From Alviniconcha marisindica (Eukaryota; Mollusca; Gastropoda; Provannidae): a stretch of DNA of 64,000 nt. The notes under the pieces are model-generated. The model had not been told where the DNA came from and made no database searches. It saw only the letters and a program-made list of their open reading frames with translations. Both the position numbers and the translations under genes were made by a program. This document shows positions 46,739 to 58,604 of the stretch, in pieces; the first letter of the stretch is position 1, and each line of letters starts with the position of its first letter. The stretch spans positions 37,501 to 101,500 of the forward strand of contig JABMCL010002207.1 in NCBI GenBank assembly GCA_018857735.1, in the 5' to 3' direction.

Positions 46739-48724
46739 TGATCTGAGGTCAGGGTTTAAACAACTAGTGAACTACTGACTAAGGTTGGTGACCCATGGGT
46801 TACCTCCCTGGAGAAAATAGCAATCTGGAAAGCAGAGTTATCCCATGAAGTCAGGAAAGCAGTGCTGACCCATACTGTCTAACAATGCCAGAGCCATTTT
46901 TAGACATTTTTGCTCTGCAGTTCCATGTTAATGCAAACCACTTTTCATTATCTGTAAATAATGTGAGATCTTTCCTGTGTAAACTAAAAGGCTGGTGCAC
47001 TGAAAAACCTCAAGGCAAATTTGATAAAAGCAAAATGTAAACAAAATAATAATTCAGCTTAATCCAGCAACTCCTGAACCTGCAGCAAAAGACACTGCTT
47101 GTGGTAACTGCACCTATGTGCACTATAAAACACGAAGAAAGAAAATGAATGTATAATTTCTATAACAAAAGTTAACTTCACATACAATATTCATGCTGGC
47201 AGTGAAAATAATTTCCAAAGTCGGTTGGATTATTACCTTTCCACTGAAGTCTAACAATTGCAACACCTTAAAAAAAAAAAATTATACCCAGTGATCCAAC
47301 AGTCTAAATCTAAAACTTGCACTTCTCCACATACTTACTTTGTTAATCTCGATAAACCTCATCAAATCAATAACTTCTTTGTGTGCTGAACATTCCAATA
47401 CTGATGGCAGATTCATCAACTAAATTTGCCAACAAGCTTTGCACACATCCATGCAGTAGGATCACCATGTATACATGCACCCTAGCCACACAAAAACCTG
47501 ACAACCTGAGATCAGCTGAGTTCATATCCATATATTAAAACAATTCAGCTAATATATATAATATTTCAAAAACCTGACACAATTTTGTTCTTTTATCAAA
47601 GTCAGAACATTCATTGTAACACTACTAACAGCTTACAATTTCAACCCAGATTTACAATTATTGAATTAGGAAATGAATATTGTATGCAGTCTACACATAC
47701 CGTAGTATACAGAAGTTGTGACCCTTTTCGGCACCCAAAAAGATTGTTGAAATGTAACAGCAGTCAACTTCAAAGTAATGCTTCTGCATTTAGACCAGTC
47801 AAAAATGGTACACTAGACAGATGTGTGTGGCAGTGTGGGGTGGGTGTGGGTGGTGGAAAGAGATCTTGCTATATATGTGCATATCTGTGCGAAACATTAT
47901 GCGGAAGTGAACTATTTTTTTTTCTTATACAGGCTTTGTTTCTGGTTTCAGACACCTGCAAAGGAGGCTGTCTGGATATTTTTAGATTTATGCAGAATGG
48001 GCTCTCATGATTTTCAATGCAGCTTGATGTTTTGGAACCATGAAAAAAGGAGAGGCTAATGAGGAATTCTCTTCCCAGTTCCACTGATCAGCATCAGTTA
48101 GTCAATAAGTTAGATCAGAAAAGTAATTCACACTGAATTCTAATGAGTGTCCAGCACAAACATACACAAGCTGACAAAGACAACTTCACCAATACCACAA
48201 TAAACAAAAAAACATAACAGTATTTTATAAATATGCCACAAACTGGTACAGAAGATTAAGATCGTATTACTGAACAGAAGGGTGACAGGTAGCAGAATGT
48301 AACTATAGTTATGCTAGCTGCATAACATTAACAGACTGCGACATAAAAAAGTGCATTTTTAACACAGGTAACTGAGCAGTCGAGTTTTCCAAAATAAAAT
48401 TTGGTAGTTGTAAAATATCATTAATTTCAGAAAGCTGCAAAAAATCTAATAACAAATAACAGCCTTCTTTTACTTCAATCATGTAATATGCACTGTCACT
48501 GTCACACAGCCATTACAATTTCAGAACCAAACAATCTTGCTATGAAGAGACGCATATGAAAAGACGACTGCAACTAAGATATCACTACAAAAATAGGTAA
48601 TACATTCAAAAAGCTGATAGTAAATGTAATAAATACGATACTCATCAAGAATAGTGTGACAGACTTTCAGAATACATCTCAGGAGATTGCTGGGTAGCTT
48701 CAACCAAGGCATCTGAGCAACAGT

Positions 48725-48840
48725 GCCGTAACTAATTTTATGAATCATAACAGAAAAAGCAACAGTCATACAAATTTTATGAATCATAACAGAAAAGGCA
48801 ACAGCGTCATACAACTAATTTTATGAATCATAACAGAAAA
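48725..48840. repeat. Short tandem repeat, three copies
   Basis: TTTTATGAATCATAACAGAA recurs three times at a spacing of about 42-50 bp, just downstream of the TET stop and probably within the 3' UTR. Confidence 0.8.
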
Positions 48841-49186
48841 AGTACAAAGGACAGGGATGGGGACATAAACGAGCAACGGTGAATGACAACTTCAAAGAAA
48901 GCACCCGTTCAAATACAATTATGACCATCTAACTGCTACTTCACCCCTCAAAAAGAAAGAGGAGGCCATGCGAAGCTGAACAATTTCAAACTACACACCA
49001 AGTTCCAGTAGCCACCACAATGCATGCCCAAAACAGGTCTTAACCAAAAACCACATGCACAGGGCCCTGCCGATGATACTGAGGACTGGCTGAAGTTTCA
49101 TATCAGAGCCAACATTACATGCATCTCCGACAGTAACACAACCTGCAGGGATATATATATATCTATATATATATACCACTGTAGGA

Positions 49187-51181
49187 TCACACCCATCTCT
49201 GGTAAGGTCCAGTGACCATTGGTTGAGGGTCGATCCAGCGAGTAATGATGGAGTCAGTGGTAAGGGTCATTCCGTGTCCTACAGTTGTGTCCCACATGTA
49301 CCTGTACTGTGCAGCTGATGTCTTGGCAAAGTCAATCTTCTTCTCCTCTTCCTCCTCCTCTTCCTCAGTCCCCTTCTTTCGTTTTCTGCCTGGTTTCACT
49401 GCTTTTTCCGCTTCCTCTGCCGTCGCTCCCTCTTCCATCAGCTTCTTGATGCGGTTCTTGCGCTGAGTGGTCAGCTTGCGCTCATACTCATAGTACCCAT
49501 GGTGCTGGTAGTTGAGGTTCTTGTGCTGGTAGAACACCAAGCTGATGCGAGTAGGCTGATACCTGTTTGGATTTTTCAAGGCAGTGGTGGCATGCAGCTC
49601 TCTTTTTGCAACCTCAAAGAGTACCGCACCATGACTGAGAGCAATGGCTACGCCCCCGATACCGGGGTCGTGAAAGCTCTCCGTATTGTCTTGCCACTCA
49701 CATCGCACCACTGTGGGGTCCATCATAGTGAAGGTGGGCTCATCTGGACCCTGGCCCAGGGTAGGAGCCACAAAAGACCCATTGGGTTGCATCACAGGCT
49801 TGCTCTGTGTAGAAGGTTTGGGCTGGTTGTCATTGCACGAGGGGGGTGCCGAGGTACCATCACAGTTAGGCTTGGGGCTTACAAAGGGGCTGCCTGGATG
49901 AGAGTGGTTATTATGAACACCAGGGCTGGAATGTGGGCATGGCAAGTTAGGGGACATCAGATCAGGGCCAGGATTGCACTCTCCTGCAGAGGGAGGTCTC
50001 GAGGAGGAAAGTGACGACGACTGCGAGGGAGGGCGCGAGTGAGCACTGGCAGGGGTGCTGGCAAACTGAGGCGAACAGAATGGTACAGATGAAGATGACA
50101 TGCCCCCCATCAAGCCTGCCTCCATGGAGGCCGCTGCCTCCTTCAGCAGGTCTAAGGGTGAGGCATGCCTCGAACTTGGGGTTCTACCATCACCAGCATT
50201 CACAGACTGTGGCCTGGAGGACACATGTCCACCTGATAATCTTTCGCCATTCCCCTCTCCACCATCACCACAGGCTTGTCTGGAGAGAGAGGGACTGCCA
50301 CTTAAATGACTGTGATCTGGTCTGTGGGTGAGGCTGACGACTTCTTGATCAACATCAGATGAGTAAGCTGCCTCTGTCTTAACTCCGGGTGTGGGTGGTT
50401 GGTAACCGGTTCCATGCTGATGCTGTGCGCTAGGTGATGAATGATTCTGTGAAACATCTGCTGCCTGAAGAGGGTTTTGATGTGGGGATGGTTGATCAGT
50501 ATTCTTCTCAATGCTGCCTTCATTTGTAGCACCGTTGTTTGTTACGGCTGTTTGTGGATTCATCATGGCCTGCTTCTGGGCTGCTGCCCACTTATCCATG
50601 TAAGAAGGGGGTGGAAATGCTCCATTGGTGTAAAAGTACTCCCACACCTTTTCATACATCTCTGAAGGTCCAAAGCTCTGTGACATGGAATCATCCGAAG
50701 CAGAGGAGTGTTCTTTATCCACAAAGGAAAAATGTGAGCCATCAGATCTCTTCTCAGGAGTGTGCATAGCTGAGCTGCTGTTCCCTGAGAGAGAGCCATC
50801 TGACAACGACTGGCTAGAATCCTGAGAGTACAAGAAAGACATGTCTCTTTCCTTTGTAGGGGTCACTGGAGCAGTAGCGGTAGGAGTGCCAGGAGCAGAG
50901 GTGCTACTGCAAGGACTACCAGGGGCAGAGTTCACTCCAGCACTGTTTTTGGCAGGGCTCTCCTTTTTTGCCCCACGTTTAGGCTTCTTCAAGGGAGTGG
51001 CCCTCATGCGAGCCTGGACAGGGTATTTGTGAAGAATTTCCAGGGCACCTGCCTGTACTTTCTTCATCTGTCCATCAACGGATCCGTGCTCATCCGTGTT
51101 GTCCATGATGTAGAGAGGAAGCACATGAAGCTGCTCATCTTCCGGCTTTGACCATCCTCGGTGTTTGGTTAGCGTTACCAC
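49187..51181 (-). CDS. TET: TET last coding exon
   Basis: It encodes 664 residues then TGA at 49187-49189. It begins [26 protein letters not shown], passes through a Ser/Pro-rich insert of about 430 residues, then gives [39 protein letters not shown] and [10 protein letters not shown], and ends [10 protein letters not shown] lysine- and glutamate-rich segment ([20 protein letters not shown]) lies near the C-terminus. Confidence 0.96.
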   Translation of the reverse strand: MVTLTKHRGWSKPEDEQLHVLPLYIMDNTDEHGSVDGQMKKVQAGALEILHKYPVQARMRATPLKKPKRGAKKESPAKNSAGVNSAPGSPCSSTSAPGTPTATAPVTPTKERDMSFLYSQDSSQSLSDGSLSGNSSSAMHTPEKRSDGSHFSFVDKEHSSASDDSMSQSFGPSEMYEKVWEYFYTNGAFPPPSYMDKWAAAQKQAMMNPQTAVTNNGATNEGSIEKNTDQPSPHQNPLQAADVSQNHSSPSAQHQHGTGYQPPTPGVKTEAAYSSDVDQEVVSLTHRPDHSHLSGSPSLSRQACGDGGEGNGERLSGGHVSSRPQSVNAGDGRTPSSRHASPLDLLKEAAASMEAGLMGGMSSSSVPFCSPQFASTPASAHSRPPSQSSSLSSSRPPSAGECNPGPDLMSPNLPCPHSSPGVHNNHSHPGSPFVSPKPNCDGTSAPPSCNDNQPKPSTQSKPVMQPNGSFVAPTLGQGPDEPTFTMMDPTVVRCEWQDNTESFHDPGIGGVAIALSHGAVLFEVAKRELHATTALKNPNRYQPTRISLVFYQHKNLNYQHHGYYEYERKLTTQRKNRIKKLMEEGATAEEAEKAVKPGRKRKKGTEEEEEEEEKKIDFAKTSAAQYRYMWDTTVGHGMTLTTDSIITRWIDPQPMVTGPYQRWV

Positions 51182-54100
51182 CTGCATAGTAAATTCAAAC
51201 TGTGTTACTGTTGTGGATCATTTACTTACTTGCATTCCTGAGTACAAAATAGAGCAATCATATGAGCACTCAGCTGGGACAAAGCTGGGACAACGATATC
51301 CTCCCCTTAAGTTTAAGTTTAAAGGAGCTAGATGTCCCAAATATGTTTGACCAAGAAGGCTGCATGACCTCTGTCAAAGATTCAAACAGGTAAAAAGAGA
51401 TAAAAATAAAAATTGGAACCAAAGATTTTGTTTTAAAATGTTCCACTGATTATTATTTCAATTTTGAATCCTACTTGCATCATCTTTGATCTTGTTCCTC
51501 TGGAAACATGAACATGCAACTTCCCCGCTCAGCATCAGGTGCAGTTATTGCAACAGTCACTGTTGTGTGCAGCAGGTCCCACAAATTGTTATTACCAAAA
51601 CTAAGTTTAGAAACTGAACATAACACCAAGGGATCATTTTAGAACAAAATCTTTGACTCTGTTTTTACTTTAATCTCATCTACACGCTGGACAAAACATG
51701 TGTTTTGACAAAGCCAATACCATTAAGGCAGTAAAGATTTTCTTTTTAAAGGGAGTGAAACAAATAAAACTTAGAACCAAAGCAAAAGCTCAACTCTTTT
51801 TTATTATTTATTATCACAAACATGTACTTTACTTCATCAGTGGTGACCCAAGAGTGCACATGCACCAATTAATGATCCCCCTAAAATAGCTGCAATTTTT
51901 TTTTTTAAAGGACAAGTCCAAGGTTAGGGGTGATTTTTGACCTGATTTCTGTTAAAGCTAGCTGAGAATGATGATGTAGGTGAAACTGTGATCTGAGGGT
52001 TATAAATGCACGAAAAAAGCATTTTCTGTTGTACCGAAAGCGTCGCCATGATGCCCAAATCACGCGACCATATGCCTACTACATCACTCTAGGGAGTTGC
52101 TGCAAAATGGCCAACTCGAGCTCTGAAGACGAAACTGATACATTGCCCGAGAGACCCACAAGGATACAGCCGTATCAGTTTGAGCCTGTCAGGCAGGATT
52201 TTGAAAGAGTACCGGAACATCGTGTCAGCTTCGAAGCAAACCCCATGCGGTATTCCATGGGGTTTGCGAAATCGCACTCACTGAAGTGCTCGCTACACAA
52301 ATGGGTGTGATGTGGCACAGCAAGAAAGTCAGCTTGTTTGAATTGTATAAATTTAATCCACTTTCACCTCACTGCGGGTCGATTGCACAGGAGCTCATGC
52401 ATTGTTATACCTGGGGTTGTCTGTGAATTGTTACAGTTCGCGGCAACACAGTAGGCCGGCATAGTTAACTTTTTTGTCGACCACACGCATACACAGTTTA
52501 CTGAAGAATCTAAGATGGCAACCGCACTGACTCCCCAGAGTGACGTCACTTCTGGGAAAAGTCACGTGACTGATGGAGAGCCCGAGACTGTAGTCTCAGC
52601 CAGCCTACAGAAAATAAAATCGATTAAAAACCCAATTAAACATTTTTTATTTTTTTTATTTCATTAAATCTGAAACTAGTGACTCATTTGTCAATCATTC
52701 GATGGTCATTTTGCATACTTAAAAACCTTGGACTTTTACTTTAAACATTTCGTGCAGTTTACCTATGTATGTAACAACACATGGTCAGATCAGAACTTAC
52801 TGAAATAATACAACTTTCAGTTCGACGTTTCTAATGTTGCTGTGACCTTGAAAGTAGGCAATACAAATAGACAGCAGAAAGATGAGAAAGAAGAACTTTG
52901 TGTGTGCATGTGTGTGCATGTGCGCACTCGTGCATGTGTGTGTGAGGGTGTGCATGTGTGTGTGTAATGAAATGAGTGTATCCTTATGCCCTTGTAAGTC
53001 CTGTGGGCTCCTACAAGATGGTGCACCCTAAATAATCTATTATTACATTATTACAACTTACCACAGTGCTTCCATTTTGCATATTGTGGAAGTCTTTGTG
53101 TGAATGGGCACAGAAGTCAATGCAGGCAGTGACCCCTGAGAATGGTCTCCCTTTTTCATTTCCCAGTCTGCACATGCTTGCCTGCTCCTCAAAGTAGGTC
53201 TGAAATTCAACAACAACAAATTCTTTAAATTCATAAATGCACTTATACACTGATGCAGCTGAACTTGGAAGTAACAGTACACCCAAGGATGTGCAACTGA
53301 TTCAATAACAGCCAAGCACAGGCAGTCTGCCCCCAGTCAAATTAGTGCATCATGTACCGTAGGGGACTTCAATCCCAGAACACCTTGCACAAGGATTTTA
53401 GGTTTAACAAACACTGTTGCAACTGTTACCACCAAGTGCTGTTGCATGAAACAGAAGGGCAGCAGAGGTGACAGTTGTATTCACTGCTAGCTGAGCAGCT
53501 GTGTTGGAAACAGTCATACATGTACACCCAATGCCCAGGGAATTCAGTCACATTATGTGCATCAAATAACAGCAGTACAGTTAGGAGAGGCATCTGTTAC
53601 GGCACTCACTCCAGTCACTACCCATTTTTAGTGCCAGACTATAGATCTACACTGCACAGCAATTGCTTTCCTGCACTTCACTGACGTAAAAAACAAAACA
53701 AACAAACAATAAAAAACAACTAATTTACAAAAATCATCTGAAAGTAGAATGACACTCTAAAACAAGATAGAAACACATAAAAGGTTCAAAAGAATACTAT
53801 TTATTAGCACAGAACACAACTGCATGTCGTGTTTGGATCAACTTCACTGATGCATTATCGTTTTACTCTGAAGAGAAGTAGCATTTGTTTGATTAAGACA
53901 GTGTGGTGTATCCAAATGATGTATACATGTGCTGTACAGCAAATCATGCCACATATAATAAAAAACAAGTCATTAAAACCAGGCCATTGCTAGTCAGGGA
54001 TGTGCAATCAGTTTTTGACTGGTTGTACAAAACAGTTAATCATTTAATGTTGAAAAAGAAAGACAACAACAACAACAGATTCTGGCACATAGTTTTCAAA

Positions 54101-54936
54101 TATTTCTGGTCATCATCAATCACATGAAACCTGTCTATACAAAAAATGCACACACACACACACACAAAATGGATTGCATATGCATGCCTGTATTTTATGC
54201 GCATGTTTCTGAAGCAGTTACACGATTATGTTCAAGTGTTGATAATTATATGTGATACGCAGTACATAAAATTTGTTTTTTTTAAATGGATGTGTGTGCA
54301 CACACACACACACACAATTTGGAAACACAGACATGCACACTGAAACACATAATACAATATATATATATATATGCATAATCAAATATGAAGCATACTTAAA
54401 TAAATGTCACCCAGGGTATTAGGTGATCAAGGGACCACAGAAGATCTCAATTTAAATCCCTCAGAGATAAAAATGGCAAGCGGTAAGGTCTGCCTTGTAC
54501 CTGCTAGTAAAATTGCCATTTTAAATGCAGATGGATGGAGAAAGAACTTTTCAAGCAAGTAGGTTTCCCTCAGTGTTTTATATTTGGGACATACAAAGAG
54601 GAAATGAATTTCTGTTTCATCAGTGTCTTTACAAAATGGGCATGCATAATTTCCTTGTGATCTGTCTGTGTATTACAGATGGTGGGCCTTAAGAGGAGAC
54701 ACTCCTAGGCTAAATCTAATCAAGTTCCTTCTCAGAACAGCTTTCTTTATGATACACAAATAATTGGCTAGGGAATGACTTTATTTGAACAAGGAGTAGA
54801 AAGCAAGGTGATCCCTTAAAACCATACCACTATGCCATTCTTGAAGAGAACAATCAATCAACCTCTGTCTAAATTCACATATATATATATATATAAAGTT
54901 ACTCACATAACACACACCTTGGTTTTTTTTGGGGGG

Positions 54937-55015
<79 letters not shown>

Positions 55016-55735
55016 CATGAACTTGATGAATGGCCACAGACCTGATTGTGGTAGGCATCAGGAGCCAAAACTTTGTACAGTGGTCCAACCTTAGTTGCCA
55101 AGTCCTGAAGATGCTCCTCTATTTTTGCCTCCTTAAAGAAATAAGATACAATATAAATGTCATGAAATAAACAATTCAGATCTATATTAACAAATTAGTC
55201 ACTTTGCTATGTCAAATGACTTCTTTTTTTTAACTACTAAAAAAAAAAGCATAAAAATATATCCTCCTCAGATTATCATTTTCACTTGCTATCTCATGCT
55301 GAGTTCAAACAACTGCCTATTAAAAGTATTATTATGTATTGCACACTTATCATACGGCCTTACCTCACTAGTGTCCTTAAGTTTGAATTTGCGGGCAATG
55401 TGACTGCGGGCAAACTTGCATCCATTGAAATACATGCTCCAGGAACAGCCAAAGGAGAAAGAGGCACCACGGCGGATCAGATCAACACCCTGGCAGGCAC
55501 ACGTTTTTCTGTGAAAAAGAGCAAGCACACGCTTTGCTGTGAAAAAGGCAGAGCTATTTTGTACAAATAAAGCACATGTATACATGTAATGCTGCCCCCC
55601 ACCCCCAAACAAAAAAACAAAAAAAGAGAGAGAAAGAAAGAAACAAAAGCAAAAGACAAACAAACAAAAGCAAAAAAAAGAAAGAAGAAAAAAAAAAACG
55701 ACTAAATTCCCCCCCCGCCAACAACAACAACAAAA

Positions 55736-55780
<45 letters not shown>

Positions 55781-56687
55781 GAAGCAAACAATAAAATGCT
55801 GAAAAAAATCCGTCCAGAAGCAAGCAATGGTTTTCATTTTTTCTGCATCATAAACAAAGGTACATACAAGTGTAAGTTTTCAAGTAAAAAACAACCACCA
55901 TCAAGTTTGAATGCTTCAAGCACTTCAGGCACATTTACTTATCTATGATGCATTACTTGCACTGGATCACAACCTGTTGTGAAGTCATAAAGTCTAAGTA
56001 TGGTTAAAAGAAGGTGTATATATATATCCTACTCATAGACTCACCTCTCATTGGTACCACATCTGCGCTCAGTCTCAAAGCCATTCTTGGTGAGAGTGGA
56101 GACAAGGTAGCCATACAGGGAGTCTGCCTGTTGACTCGCCACACCTTCCCATGCCACAATGACCATTACAATGTAGGCTGTATCACAAAAATGACCTGGA
56201 CGTTTCCGTGCCACGCAGAGGTACTTCTCATCTGGGCCTGAACGCCGAATTATCTGCAAAAAACAAGACGTTGAAGCAGCTACTGCACCCCAAGAATGAA
56301 AAATAATGCAAGAACAAGAGATCTGAATTTCACCTCATTTCAAACTTTGCTTCTCACTATGAACCATAATAAACCCATGTAAAACACAAGCTTTTTTTTT
56401 CATAACAGATGATCAATATTGTTTTAAATCATGCACATGAAACTGCATAAAGCCATAACAGAAAAACACACACACACACACACACACAATGCATGTATTA
56501 TGTGCGTGTTTGCGTGTGCGTGATTTATCATTCAATCAACAAAATGAAGCAAAAAAGCAAGTGCTCAAGTGACTTACATTCATCGATTCAATCAAACCAG
56601 AAGTAAAAGAAAGGAACCAGAAGGAGAAGAAATTGCATGAAGAAGAAAAAGATTAACAATCACAAAACTACTGATGGGACACAATCA

Positions 56688-56723
<36 letters not shown>

Positions 56724-57186
56724 TGATAAAGGCATTGACCTTGGAAACCATACTTGATCTCAAAATGATTTTAAGAAAAGCACACATAATAATATACATA
56801 CTATATGTGTGTAAAATATACACACATACATTCTCTCTCTCTCTCTCCCTCTTTCTCACACACACACACGCACGCACGCATGTACACACACATACATACA
56901 CTTCAGGACATTTACTATATTAAAAAAATCCTCTCAGGATCTCTAGTTTTTCTTCTAGGACTGGTCAGAAAAGTGCATTACATGTACACAATTTACAACT
57001 TTACTGGAAATATAATTGCAGCAGCAAGATACACTTCCACCAGTTTCATCATGTCTCTGGTTTCCTTTCAGGTTTTTAGTTTATTCAGTTCACTAGCTGT
57101 GCCTTGACTATGACTGAAGGTTATCCTGAATTAGCAATTACTCTATATTCCTCAGGTAATATTCAAAGCATAACCTCAATACAAAC

Positions 57187-57236
<50 letters not shown>

Positions 57237-57484
57237 CAAACTAAAAAAAACCCCACTAATATAGTGTGAACTCAAGAATAATCTATAGTTGCAACATGTT
57301 TTGTACAACACTCTGAACATGTTAACCAAAGAAGACACTCAACCCTGTCATCTTTTAAAGCCAAACTGAAAACCTTCCTCTTCTCACAATATTTTCATCC
57401 CAACTAATATCAGTACCCAGTTTCTGCTACAGTAGTTGTTTGTGTGTGTGTGTGTGTGTGTGTTGTGTGTGTATGCATGCGTGT

Positions 57485-57534
<50 letters not shown>

Positions 57535-58531
57535 TGCGTGTGTTGTTTGTTTTTCTGTATAATACTTTATGTAAATTGTTTTGGTAGGACTGTGCTCTAC
57601 ATGTGTATAGAATATCATATTTAGGCTAACATGTATCATGTGAGTGCTCAGAGCATTGATGAGCGCACGATAAATGTACATTATTATTATTAAGACATAC
57701 CCATTTGGCAATAGGGCATCCTTCACTGCTGCGGCCTTCTTTTCCAGTGTAATGGACTTTCTCAATTCGAATTGCTTTGCCACTCAGCCCCGTTCTGAAA
57801 CAAGTTTATATTTCAATGACATTTACATTATAATTGTAATAAACTTTACCTGGAAACATACAAGGAAAATACAGAGAGAAGACAGCAACCCTGTCCTTCT
57901 GTATTCAGGAGACTTCGTCCAGTGATCACAGAACAAGAATGTGGACGTTCATGAGAAATATATATTTACATGCCACAGACATTCACTGTGGAGCCAAGGC
58001 CTGTACCTCAAACTTTACAACAGCAATCCAAACATTTTGCAGTACACCAGCTTATCAATATTATGATACAACACCATCATTCAGCAGTTCAGATTGTTTT
58101 TTAATGGGGATGGGGGAAGGGGGGGGGGGGAGAAACCTGTGATTGTCAAAGGACTAAACCCAAGGCTTTGATTTTGCACAAAGAGAGCAACTGAGCAACA
58201 CAAATGTTTATAATATTATATGACAATGAATGTTGATCATGCTCCATCATTCCAAGTCTTGTTGCAACAGCTTCAGCAGATGTTATTTTTCCCATACACA
58301 CCACAGAACAGGGATATGATTCCATGAATCATACACTCCCCACAATTATACACTCCCAACCCATCAAACCCTACCTTTGTAATATTTTGTTTCAGATGGT
58401 ATAAAATTATAAACCTGTCCTCCTTAGACAAATATCTACACAAATAGAAATCGATCTCTTGAACCACATTAAATGTTGGTGTGTTGACTCTTACTATTAC
58501 TGAATGAATGGTATGATGACTACATATTATA

Positions 58532-58604
<73 letters not shown>

